A stretch of DNA of 15,719 nt, from assembly GCA_009691555.1 (NCBI GenBank), contig SICB01000011.1, forward strand, positions 1-15,719, given 5' to 3'. Positions 7,102 to 13,679 of the stretch are shown in pieces. This DNA is from Patescibacteria group bacterium (GTDB lineage Bacteria; Patescibacteriota; Saccharimonadia; CAILAD01; BJGX01). Each line of letters starts with the position of its first letter. Position 1 is the first letter of the stretch. The notes below the pieces were generated by a model. That model did not search any database and had not been told where the DNA came from. It worked only from the letters and a program-made list of their open reading frames with translations. Made by a program: the position numbers and the translations under genes.

Positions 7102-8289
7102 TTATTTGCTCATTAGAGCTTCGATGGCGGGAAGCTTAACGCCAGACAAAAGCTCCAGGCTGGCACCACCGCCGGTACTAACGAAGCCAAATCTGTCGCG
7201 CATTGCAAGCTTGCTAATAAATGCGGCTGTGTCACCCCCTCCAATAACAGTTTCGGCGTCGTTTTTTCGTAGAGCTATCATATGCGCCAAATCTCTGCTG
7301 GCCCAAGCAAAATCTGATATCTCGGCCATACCGAGAGTTCCGTTCCAGAAAATCGTCTTAGCCGATTTAATGATTGGCCAAATGCTTTTCATTGTTTCTT
7401 TGCCAATATCCAAGGCGATGTCATTACTTTCGATTTTGTCGCTGGCAACGTGCCGGTGCCGGACGCCGTGCTGGGCTTTTTCGGCCACCACAAAGTCGGT
7501 GGGCATAATCAGCTCGGTTTTATTTTGCTTGGCATATTCAATGATGTCTTTGGCGGTAGCGATATAGTCTTTTTCGGTAATGCTCTTACCAATCTGGTAG
7601 CCTTGGGCCTGCAAAAATGTATTGGCCATTGCCCCACCAATTATTACGGTGTCGGCTTTATTGAGCAGGCTTTTTAGTACCTCAATTTTGGTTGATATCT
7701 TGACGCCACCAATGATGGCCACAAATGGCCGGGCGGGTACATTGAGTAGCGCGGTTAGCTTTTCGAATTCTTGTTGCATCAAAAGGCCTGCAGCATGCGG
7801 CAAAAACTTGGGTACCCCAACCATGCTGGCATGGGGCCTATGGGCGTTGGCAAAAGCATCGTCGACATAAACATCGGCCAAGCTAGCCAGTGATTTTGCA
7901 AAGTTGTAGTTGTTTTTTTCCTCAGCTTTGTGAAACCTGAGGTTTTCTAAAAGCAGTATTTCGCCTGGCTTGAGCTTGCCAACCTCGAGCTCGACTTCTG
8001 GGCCAACACAATCGTCTACAAAGCCGACGGGCTTTTTTATAAGATCGGCTAGCACTTGAGCGACAGGCCTGAGGCTAAGCTTTTTATCATACCCGTTTTC
8101 TGGGCGTCCATTGTGGCTAACGAGTATGATTTTAGAATTTTTGGCTAGTAGTGCTCGGATGGTAGGAACACTCTGCTGAATACGAAATTCGTCTATGACC
8201 TTGCCATCCTCGACAACATTATAGTCGACCCGCAAAAGCACAGTCTTGCTGGCAAAGTCGATATCTTTTAGTGTCATTAATTTTGCCAT
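7102..8289 (-). CDS. pgk: Phosphoglycerate kinase
   Basis: Transfers phosphate from 1,3-bisphosphoglycerate to ADP in glycolysis. The 395-residue length is normal for the family. Motifs in order: RVDYNV (20-25), SHNGRP (58-63; the usual form is SHLGRP), LENLRFH (114-120), VDDAFANAHRPHAS (142-155), IIGGVKISTK (192-201), IIGGAMANTF (216-225), FWNGTLGMAE (314-323) and the nucleotide-binding GGGDT (350-353 region) with STGGGASLELLSG. The frame is open upstream to 8574, but that part overlaps the kinase gene and has no homology to the family; MAKLMTLKDID at 8289 is the natural start. An in-frame ATG at 8277 is the alternative. A TGATACAAT box 7 nt before the ATG suggests a leaderless transcript. 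Confidence 0.96.
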   Translation of the reverse strand: MAKLMTLKDIDFASKTVLLRVDYNVVEDGKVIDEFRIQQSVPTIRALLAKNSKIILVSHNGRPENGYDKKLSLRPVAQVLADLIKKPVGFVDDCVGPEVELEVGKLKPGEILLLENLRFHKAEEKNNYNFAKSLASLADVYVDDAFANAHRPHASMVGVPKFLPHAAGLLMQQEFEKLTALLNVPARPFVAIIGGVKISTKIEVLKSLLNKADTVIIGGAMANTFLQAQGYQIGKSITEKDYIATAKDIIEYAKQNKTELIMPTDFVVAEKAQHGVRHRHVASDKIESNDIALDIGKETMKSIWPIIKSAKTIFWNGTLGMAEISDFAWASRDLAHMIALRKNDAETVIGGGDTAAFISKLAMRDRFGFVSTGGGASLELLSGVKLPAIEALMSK

Positions 8290-8296
8290 AAGCTTA

Positions 8297-8305
8297 ATTG
8301 TATCA
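8297..8305 (-). promoter_or_regulatory. Extended -10 promoter of pgk, overlapping the kinase stop codon
   Basis: On the minus strand TGATACAAT spans 8305 down to 8297. Its TGA (8305-8303) is also the stop codon of the histidine kinase gene. The expected start (about 8290) is one base before the pgk ATG at 8289. Confidence 0.65.
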
Positions 8306-10495
8306 CTCTGGAGCTGAATTAGATTGTGCCTTGAGTTTGGCCTCGGCACTCTTGTTGTGCTTGATTGAGTTTTGGATTGGGATGCTAAAACCAAATTCAC
8401 TACCCTTGCCTGGCTTGGATTTAAAAATAATTTTACCGCCCTGATCTTCGATAACTCTCTTGACCAGATAAAGGCCCAGGCCGGTGCCATCGGGTCGGAC
8501 TTCTTTGGCGTTTCTAGCTCTGAACATTTTTGTAAATAGTTTTGGCTGTTGGTCGGCAGGAACACCAATGCCATTGTCGATGACCTTAAATACTATTTGT
8601 TTTCCAACCCGTTCTAGCGTAATTTCAGCCTTACCTCCGCCCGAGGGTGGCTGAGAATAATTGATGGCATTATCTATTAGGTTCATAACTACCTGTCGAG
8701 TTTTGTTTTCATCGAGTAACATTATTGGTACTTCGGATTTGGGCTTAACCAGAGCGATGTGGACTTTTTTGGTAACGGCAAAGTTTTTGAGCGACTCAAA
8801 CTCTTCGCTGACAATTTTGTACAAATCTAGCTTTTGGGCGTCGATATAAAATTTACCGGCCTCCATACGGCTGATATTTAGTAGGTCATCTATTAGGCGC
8901 GCCATTCTGTTGCTGCCGTCAAGCACCAGCACAATAGTCTGTTGCTGCTCTTTAGTCAGCTTCCCAAAATCTCCCTCGTCGAGCATGCTGACATAGCCCT
9001 TGACGGTCGTTAGTGGAGTCCTGAGCTGGTGCGATGCCATACTAATAAACTCATCTTTGGCTTCGTCGAGCTCCTTGAGCTGGAGATTGGCTTGCTTGAG
9101 GTTGCTGGTTGCCGAATCAACCTTGTGCTGGAGGGTGGTATTGAAGTTGCTGATTTCTAGAAAAGCATTGGCGTTTTCTAGCGCAATGCTCAACTCCCCA
9201 GCAATAATTGTGAGGGTCTTTTTGTCTACTTCATTATATATTTGTCCGCTTTGTTTATCGCCAAATAAAATGTAGCCAAGAAAGCCCTCGCTGGTCTTTA
9301 ATTCTAGACAAATGGTAATCTTATGTTTTTTGAGCACCTGAAGCTTTGTGCCTGGGCTCAGGTCTTCGCTGTAGTTCAGGCCACCGGGAAGCTGTCTGAG
9401 ATCTTCGAGTAGCTTGGTGCTGGCAACTATCGCCGAATTGTTGGTCTTAAAAACCATCTCTTTTTTATTAAAGACAATAACATCGATGTGGGTTATTTTC
9501 ATTTTATTTTGAAGTTCCTTGGCTATTTTTGTGCAGAGGTCATTAATAACTATTTCCTCGACTAGTATCAGCCCAACCGAATTGATAAGTTGCTGGGGGT
9601 CGTACTTGTCACGATAAAAAACCGCGTCCGTAGCTTTTTCGAACAACAGCCTAATCGGCTGAAAGGTGAAAGCCAAAAATATAGCCAGAAGAGTGTAAAA
9701 AACCTGCAAAGTCGATGCCGGAGTATCGCTCGGCAAGATTCTCGTCAGCACCTGAAAGGCTATAACACCATAAAGCACACCGATAATAGCCATTGAAAAA
9801 ATAAAAGCTAGCGACCTAGTAACAATTACGCGGATATCCATAAGCTGGTGCCGCAACATAGCGTAGGACATGATAGCTACCATTGGAATCACAAAGATTG
9901 GAGTTATCGAAGCCAGCTGAGTGATACCTACGACCGGGAGTATACCGGCTATAATTACTGAAGGTACAGCAAGTGAAATTATTGCAGCCAACAGATACAT
10001 GGCTTGTTCTTTCCTCATACCATGTGTTTTTCTTGAGCTTTGGACTATAGAGACAATACTCCATACGGCGTAGGTCATAAGGTATACCACGAAGATTGTA
10101 TAAACCAAGCCTGTCTTTATTTCTGCGGCATATGCTGTAGCCGATGAAATATTCAAATCGGTATAACTCAAAATAACTAATACAAAAGCTGGTACAAATA
10201 GAGCTATTTTTTTGAATTTTGTAATCTTGTTTTCTATTGGAAAAGAAAAACTAAAAAGCAATAAATAGTATGGGATTAGTGCACCGAAGACCACCGTAGT
10301 CCGGGACCAAAAAAGAGCCATATTTAATTCGGCTGTGATATTCGCAAAGATATTCGCTATAGTCCAGCCGGTAAGCATGGTTGTAAAGTAAAAGAACTCT
10401 TTGTTTGAACTTTTTTTAGAGCTGTTTATGAATACTAAAAGACCAAGAGAAAATGTAAATAAAGCTGTAATAGCCAATAAATAGTTGGTAAGCAT
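8303..10495 (-). CDS. Multi-pass membrane sensor histidine kinase
   Basis: A 730-residue kinase. Residues 1-215 hold about seven transmembrane helices of the kind found in 7TM sensor kinases, ending in the typical YAMLRHQLMDIRVIV; two further helices lie at about 227-250 and 263-281. A GAF-like sensor region covers about 300-445, then a coiled-coil linker (about 450-482). The HisKA domain has H489 in SMASHQLRTPL, the phosphorylation site. The ATPase domain shows the N box NLIDNAINYS (605-614), G1 DNGIGVP (640-646) and G2 DGTGLGLYL (669-677). All catalytic motifs are intact, so it should be active. No response regulator is next to it; it is an orphan here. It ends 13 bp before the pgk start and its stop is part of the pgk promoter. 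No Shine-Dalgarno precedes the ATG; a leaderless start is likely. Confidence 0.95.
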   Translation of the reverse strand: MLTNYLLAITALFTFSLGLLVFINSSKKSSNKEFFYFTTMLTGWTIANIFANITAELNMALFWSRTTVVFGALIPYYLLLFSFSFPIENKITKFKKIALFVPAFVLVILSYTDLNISSATAYAAEIKTGLVYTIFVVYLMTYAVWSIVSIVQSSRKTHGMRKEQAMYLLAAIISLAVPSVIIAGILPVVGITQLASITPIFVIPMVAIMSYAMLRHQLMDIRVIVTRSLAFIFSMAIIGVLYGVIAFQVLTRILPSDTPASTLQVFYTLLAIFLAFTFQPIRLLFEKATDAVFYRDKYDPQQLINSVGLILVEEIVINDLCTKIAKELQNKMKITHIDVIVFNKKEMVFKTNNSAIVASTKLLEDLRQLPGGLNYSEDLSPGTKLQVLKKHKITICLELKTSEGFLGYILFGDKQSGQIYNEVDKKTLTIIAGELSIALENANAFLEISNFNTTLQHKVDSATSNLKQANLQLKELDEAKDEFISMASHQLRTPLTTVKGYVSMLDEGDFGKLTKEQQQTIVLVLDGSNRMARLIDDLLNISRMEAGKFYIDAQKLDLYKIVSEEFESLKNFAVTKKVHIALVKPKSEVPIMLLDENKTRQVVMNLIDNAINYSQPPSGGGKAEITLERVGKQIVFKVIDNGIGVPADQQPKLFTKMFRARNAKEVRPDGTGLGLYLVKRVIEDQGGKIIFKSKPGKGSEFGFSIPIQNSIKHNKSAEAKLKAQSNSAPE

Positions 10496-10504
10496 AACAC
10501 TAAT

Positions 10505-10513
10505 AGTTTAACA
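10505..10513 (-). promoter_or_regulatory. Extended -10 promoter of the histidine kinase gene
   Basis: On the minus strand TGTTAAACT spans 10513 to 10505, nine bases before the ATG at 10495. Predicted leader about 3 nt, without a Shine-Dalgarno. Confidence 0.55.
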
Positions 10514-10529
10514 GAAATAGATACCAAAA

Positions 10530-10566
10530 TAATAAAAATATCCCCTGGTTATTACCAAGGGATATT
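10530..10566 (-). terminator. Intrinsic terminator after the GNAT-like gene
   Basis: Thirteen-pair stem with one mismatch (10537-10549 / 10554-10566) and a 4-nt loop. Read on the minus strand it is followed by TTTTTATTATTTT. It closes the 11640-10588 operon and separates it from the kinase gene. Confidence 0.8.
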
Positions 10567-10587
10567 CAAAATTAAGACCTCTTTTTT

Positions 10588-11154
10588 TCAGGCATATTCG
10601 CTTGGGCCGTGACCAGGCAGAAAGCCTTTAGTCACAACCGTGTAGTAAAACTGCCGATCGAGCTCTATTAAGTCTCCGGGCGTCTGCCTTAATGTGATCT
10701 TGTGAATCATATCTGGCATCCATTCGTTGTTTAACGAGCAACAATCAAATGCAGCGATGCCGTGATTGCGAATCACGAAGTTATCTAGCTCATCAAGCAA
10801 AAACGAGCTATAGTGTTGTCCCTGCGAGTCGGGTTTTACTAGCAAAGCGCCGAAGTAATAGATAGTACCTTTGGCGTAATGCTCAGGAAATTTGGCCTTA
10901 AAGTAGTCTGGCGAAATCCAGTCGATGACGCTAAGATCGGTGGCAACAAGTACCATCGCAACTGCCAAACCATCATCGTCCCAGAGCACAAACTTAAGCA
11001 TGCGCTCATCGGTCATTTCTGCTACAAACTCGTGTTTGCGCATATACTGACGACAAGGCGAAGTGGTACGTAGCGGCTCGAAAGCCAAATCGTAGAGCTC
11101 CCAAAATTGCTGGGTAAGCTCTGCGCTAATTTTAGTTTCACGCGTTATTCTCAT
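10588..11154 (-). CDS. GNAT-like protein (probable N-acetyltransferase fold)
   Basis: A 188-residue soluble protein. The order of elements resembles a GNAT acetyltransferase: an N-terminal helix pair, LKFVLWDDDGLAVAMVLVATD as central strands, then YYFGALLVKPDSQGQHYSSFLLDELDNFV, which looks like the strand 4 - acetyl-CoA loop - helix 3 unit (QGQHYS in place of the usual QxxGxG). The fit is not perfect, so the enzyme class is probable and the substrate unknown. The ATG at 11154 has AGGAGG six bases upstream, overlapping the stop codon of the preceding membrane-protein gene, so the two are co-translated. The operon is divergent from arginine decarboxylase; acetylation of a polyamine or agmatine is a possible but unproven link. 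A strong terminator follows at 10566. Confidence 0.7.
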   Translation of the reverse strand: MRITRETKISAELTQQFWELYDLAFEPLRTTSPCRQYMRKHEFVAEMTDERMLKFVLWDDDGLAVAMVLVATDLSVIDWISPDYFKAKFPEHYAKGTIYYFGALLVKPDSQGQHYSSFLLDELDNFVIRNHGIAAFDCCSLNNEWMPDMIHKITLRQTPGDLIELDRQFYYTVVTKGFLPGHGPSEYA

Positions 11155-11163
11155 GCAAGCCTC

Positions 11164-11640
11164 CTAGTTGGTTGCTACTTTGGCGATTCCGTAGGCTACT
11201 CCACTAGCTAGCCAAATGAGCATTGCAATTTTTAGCTTTCTTGGAAGTGTTCCAAAAAAGTATGGGTAGAGGTATGGCATTGCCCAGGCCAGACGGTTGA
11301 CCATTAGGCCAATTATCATAACCACTAAGGACTTACTAACCGTACCTTTTACCACAAGAAATGCTCCAAAGTAAAACGGCAAAAACGAAACCACATAGAG
11401 CGCAATGAATACATCAAAACGAACATTGTACTCTTGCTCGGCTTTGTTGTTGAGTTTATCAAGGCTAAGGAAGGCTCTGTGGCGAAGTGGCCACAATACC
11501 AAGATAGCCAGGATTGACAGACAAAACCTAAATAGTATCTGGACGCCGATGTACTGACAAATCGAATTGATTATAAGTAGTGGCACCACAAATACCATTG
11601 CACGGACTATGGGTGGGGTTTTATAGGATACGCTCTGCAT
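11164..11640 (-). CDS. Four-helix integral membrane protein of unknown function
   Basis: A 158-residue hydrophobic protein with about four transmembrane segments: 12-30, 35-51, 74-100 and 104-122, plus a final hydrophobic stretch near 138-155. It contains no recognised motif. A hydrophilic loop with KLNNKAEQEYN (about 62-72) lies between helices 2 and 3. The start is secure: GGGAGGAAGC just before the ATG. It is the first gene of a two-gene operon with the GNAT-like gene, whose Shine-Dalgarno overlaps its stop codon. A minus-strand TATAAT at 11690-11685 probably serves as the -10 box, with a leader near 38 nt. Confidence 0.85.
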   Translation of the reverse strand: MQSVSYKTPPIVRAMVFVVPLLIINSICQYIGVQILFRFCLSILAILVLWPLRHRAFLSLDKLNNKAEQEYNVRFDVFIALYVVSFLPFYFGAFLVVKGTVSKSLVVMIIGLMVNRLAWAMPYLYPYFFGTLPRKLKIAMLIWLASGVAYGIAKVATN

Positions 11641-11684
11641 GCTTCCTCCCTTCTCAATGTGCTGTCCTTGTAAGACTAGTGCGT

Positions 11685-11708
11685 ATTATACTATAAATCA
11701 GCTATAAT
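11685..11708. promoter_or_regulatory. Back-to-back divergent promoters of pdaD and the 11640 operon
   Basis: Minus-strand -10 TATAAT at 11690-11685 and plus-strand -10 TATAAT at 11703-11708 lie 12 bp apart. The plus start is predicted near 11715, two bases before the pdaD ATG (leaderless); the minus start near 11678 leaves a normal leader with a strong ribosome-binding site. No -35 boxes are evident. Confidence 0.6.
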
Positions 11709-11716
11709 GGGTTACA

Positions 11717-12196
11717 ATGGCTACTATGAAGATAAGTATTGTAAATGGTTCTGGCGAGGGGGCAACCGAGCTCTCGGCATTTGATAGTGCCCTGATGGAT
11801 GCCGGCATCTCCAATCAAAATCTAATTTATTTGAGTTCAGTCATACCGCCAGGCAGTGATATTGATTTTGTAAAACCGAGTTTTAGCGATAAAGATTTTG
11901 GCAGCAAACTCTACATCGTTATATCTGAAATGCGTACTGCAGTGCCAAATAAAGAACTTTGGGTAGGGGTGGGGTGGGTACAAGATGTTGATACCAAGAA
12001 AGGTTTATTTGTAGAGCACCACGGCGATACTGAAAAACAGCTGAGAGCCGAGATAACTAAATCGCTGAGACATATGACCTCTACCAGAAAAAGTGCTGAT
12101 TGGGGCGAAATAGAAATGGCTACAAAAAGTGTAGTCTGCAATAAAAAACCAGTTAGTGTTCTGATTGCGGCTGTTTATCAATTGCAGAGCTGGTAG
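11717..12196 (+). CDS. pdaD: Pyruvoyl-dependent arginine decarboxylase
   Basis: Decarboxylates arginine to agmatine, the first step of an agmatine/polyamine route, in the cytoplasm. The 159-residue length is typical of the family. The proenzyme is expected to cut itself between S40 and S41 in NLIYLSSVIPPGS, turning S41 into the pyruvoyl cofactor. Other family features are VNGSGEGATELSAFDSAL at the N terminus, VGVGW, the FVEHHGD segment with the probable catalytic E100, and the C-terminal VSVLIAAVY. An alternative ATG at 11726 (MKISIVNG) matches family starts well; the ATG at 11717 fits the promoter better. The stop is one base away from the stop of the convergent DUF5652 gene. Agmatine-processing genes are not present in this window. 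Confidence 0.92.
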   Translation: MATMKISIVNGSGEGATELSAFDSALMDAGISNQNLIYLSSVIPPGSDIDFVKPSFSDKDFGSKLYIVISEMRTAVPNKELWVGVGWVQDVDTKKGLFVEHHGDTEKQLRAEITKSLRHMTSTRKSADWGEIEMATKSVVCNKKPVSVLIAAVYQLQSW

Positions 12197-12197
12197 A

Positions 12198-12419
12198 CTA
12201 TTTTTTATTAGTGGCAGACGGCTTGGTAAATTTAGAAAGATAGAAGATATAGAATATTTCTAAGATACCAGCGGTTGATAGTATTATAAATACCAGAAAC
12301 CAGACTTTTTGATCCTTTTTGACGGCGATCCACAAGGCCCAAGCTTTCCAGGCGGTTGCCCAAACATAAATAAGCAGTAACCACCAAATGTTTTGTTGTA
12401 CGATTAGGTTTAAGTCCAT
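12198..12419 (-). CDS. Small two-helix membrane protein, DUF5652-like
   Basis: A 73-residue protein with two transmembrane helices (about 11-33 and 40-62), with the pattern WxLLLIY...WKAWALWIAVKKDQKVWF then LSTAGILEIFYIFYLSK. This matches my memory of DUF5652, a short family frequent in CPR genomes, of unknown function; I cannot run a profile search. Its stop lies one base from the pdaD stop. The ATG has no Shine-Dalgarno, but TATAAA lies exactly six bases upstream, so transcription would start at the ATG. It is divergent from the gene at 12499. Confidence 0.8.
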   Translation of the reverse strand: MDLNLIVQQNIWWLLLIYVWATAWKAWALWIAVKKDQKVWFLVFIILSTAGILEIFYIFYLSKFTKPSATNKK

Positions 12420-12425
12420 AACATA

Positions 12426-12431
12426 TTTATA
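12426..12431 (-). promoter_or_regulatory. -10 box of the DUF5652-like gene
   Basis: Minus-strand TATAAA at 12431-12426 followed by TATGTT then ATG at 12419. The predicted start coincides with the ATG (leaderless). The same TATGTT spacer occurs in the divergent gene's promoter. Confidence 0.55.
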
Positions 12432-12483
12432 CGCTACTTATGTTATAAAGTCATCATTTTTGAATTAACTTATGCACGATATC

Positions 12484-12492
12484 TGTTATACT
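12484..12492 (+). promoter_or_regulatory. Extended -10 promoter of the 12499 gene
   Basis: TGTTATACT at 12484-12492, then TATGTT, then ATG at 12499. The predicted start coincides with the ATG. This placement argues against the upstream in-frame ATG at 12472 being used. Confidence 0.6.
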
Positions 12493-12498
12493 TATGTT

Positions 12499-13050
12499 AT
12501 GAAAAAAGCAATACAGCATGCCAAAAACCTAAACAACTACCAAAAAATACTGTTCACATGGGCCATTACATTGTCGCTTGGATATTTTGTTAGTGTTATA
12601 ACATTTCAAAATACGGTGGCCTTTTTTGCTATTTGGGCGGTGCTAATAACGATTGCGCTGGTGGTTCAGCTAAAACTTGGAGGCTTTGGCGATAATAAGA
12701 CCAAACTCATACAGGCTCTTTGGCTGCTAGTAATAGTACTGCCAGGGTTTGTGTTTAATTATTTTGAATATAAAGGGCTAGCGCCAGTAATCGGCAATGG
12801 CTTTGCGGGCTGGCCAGCAACTTGTGCGGTCGCAATGGTAATTATTGCAGTAATATACAAATTTAATTTAAGCTATTTTTTATTGGCCGGCCTGTACGCC
12901 TTTTTGGCACTTGTGGTATATATGGTGTCGGGTACAGACACTCTGCTAATAATCAGTGGCCTGGGCTTCGGGATAATATGCAGTATCGATGCCCTGCTTG
13001 AGAACACCAAGCTCCGCAAAGGGCTAGCTACCAAGCCAAAAAGCGGCTAG
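12499..13050 (+). CDS. Six-helix integral membrane protein of unknown function
   Basis: A 183-residue hydrophobic protein with about six transmembrane helices, starting after MKKAIQHAKNLNNYQ: FTWAITLSLGYFVSVIT, AFFAIWAVLITIALVVQ, ALWLLVIVLPGFVF, CAVAMVIIAVIYKF, FLLAGLYAFLALVVYM and LIISGLGFGIICSID. The C terminus is basic (LRKGLATKPKSG) and probably cytoplasmic. No known motif is recognised. The frame is open from an ATG at 12472, but the -10 box at 12487-12492 lies downstream of that codon, so ATG 12499 is preferred. It ends 76 bp before the structured element at 13127, which lies in the opposite orientation. Confidence 0.82.
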   Translation: MKKAIQHAKNLNNYQKILFTWAITLSLGYFVSVITFQNTVAFFAIWAVLITIALVVQLKLGGFGDNKTKLIQALWLLVIVLPGFVFNYFEYKGLAPVIGNGFAGWPATCAVAMVIIAVIYKFNLSYFLLAGLYAFLALVVYMVSGTDTLLIISGLGFGIICSIDALLENTKLRKGLATKPKSG

Positions 13051-13126
13051 CAGATATCTGCAGCAATAATTATATGATGCAATTGTTTTTTAATTAATCT
13101 CATAACTATCACTTTTGCTGTCCTCC

Positions 13127-13370
13127 ACCGACATCGAGCTCCAAGAAAGCAACAGGCTAACGGACTAATCATTATCCAGGATTGTCTGAAGCCCTGAAGT
13201 GTTAACATTCAGGGCAAGTTTATTCTGGATAAAGATTGTTCGGTAGTCTGGGGCGCTTATTGGGGTGAGCCACAGTCGGTTATTTTTGCTCCACTTTTGA
13301 TACCAAAAGTGGTATTTAAATAAAAAATAAATTAAATTGAAGCACTGCTTTCTTGGAGCTCGATGTCGGT
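13127..13370 (-). repeat. Structured inverted-repeat element, copy 2, with perfect 25-bp terminal arms
   Basis: A 244-bp element. Its ends, 13127-13151 (ACCGACATCGAGC...) and 13346-13370, are perfect reverse complements over 25 bp. Read on the minus strand the inside shows CCACTTTTG-gtat-CAAAAGTGG, then TTATCCAG/CTGGATAA enclosing GCCCTGAA/TTCAGGGC. It aligns over its whole length with 287-529 and, beyond the arms, with a GAGGACAG-CAAAAGTG flank and a CGAGGAG flank. It lies downstream of tRNA-Pro as copy 1 does of tRNA-Glu; the distances are 121 and 140 nt once the 172-bp duplication period is discounted. No coding capacity and no clear target-site duplication. Confidence 0.8.
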
Positions 13371-13455
13371 GTAAGTCAAAAACAAGTGAACTTGATATTT
13401 ACTACTGCGCTCCTCGTACACCGAACCTTTGGGTTTCTCGTCCTTTCTCTGGTCA

Positions 13456-13482
13456 TAAAAAAGACTCCAGACAAGCTGGAGT
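13456..13482 (-). terminator. Duplicated tRNA-Pro terminator
   Basis: ACTCCAG (13464-13470) / CTGGAGT (13476-13482) with a 5-nt loop and a run of T on both sides, so it can act in either direction. It is the copy-1 version of 13628-13654. Confidence 0.75.
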
Positions 13483-13490
13483 ATTTTTTA

Positions 13491-13507
13491 TGGTCGGGGT
13501 GAAAGGA
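13491..13507 (-). pseudogene. tRNA-Pro 3'-end fragment
   Basis: Seventeen bases identical to the 3' end of tRNA-Pro (TCCTTTCACCCCGACCA on the minus strand). The remaining 60 bases of the tRNA are missing. It is the typical size and position of an integrase-type attachment core, although no integrase gene is in the window. Confidence 0.8.
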
Positions 13508-13511
13508 TAGC

Positions 13512-13527
13512 GTCCGCCGCGGCGGAC
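13512..13527. repeat. Perfect GC-rich palindrome
   Basis: GTCCGCCGCGGCGGAC reads the same on both strands, with no loop, and is followed by TTTTCCC. It lies in the 47-bp segment separating the two 125-bp repeats, in an otherwise AT-rich region. Confidence 0.85.
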
Positions 13528-13554
13528 TTTTCCCTGCGGTGCTCGGTAAATATT

Positions 13555-13679
13555 CAAGTGAACTTGATATTTACTACTGCGCTCCTCGTACACCGAACCT
13601 TTGGGTTTCTCGTCCTTTCTCTGGTCATAAAAAAGACTCCAGACAAGCTGGAGTATTTTTTATGGTCGGGGTGAAAGGA
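13555..13679. repeat. 125-bp perfect direct repeat, copy 2, continuous with tRNA-Pro
   Basis: Same 125 bp as 13383-13507, but here its right end runs into the intact tRNA-Pro gene. This is therefore the parental context for the tRNA part. Confidence 0.95.
13628..13654 (-). terminator. tRNA-Pro terminator
   Basis: ACTCCAG (13636-13642) / CTGGAGT (13648-13654), loop of 5 nt, followed on the minus strand by C and six T residues. It starts 9 nt after the tRNA CCA end. Confidence 0.85.

Larger units (their letters stand above)
13383..13507. repeat. 125-bp perfect direct repeat, copy 1, with tRNA-Pro 3' fragment
   Basis: Identical to 13555-13679 (period 172 bp). It carries the tRNA-Pro terminator and at its right end (13491-13507) the last 17 nt of the tRNA-Pro gene, from CCA through the acceptor strand into the T stem. 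The rest of the tRNA is absent here. Confidence 0.95.

Noticed and set aside
8290..8574. N-terminal 95-residue extension of phosphoglycerate kinase
   Set aside because: This part overlaps the kinase gene in another frame, has no resemblance to the family, and a natural start with promoter lies at 8289.
12472..12498. Upstream start of the 12499 membrane protein
   Set aside because: The only good -10 box lies downstream of this ATG, so it would not be in the transcript.
13127..13370. Invertible promoter or phase-variation switch
   Set aside because: The terminal repeats would suit inversion, but no recombinase gene is near and neither neighbouring gene is placed to be driven from the element.
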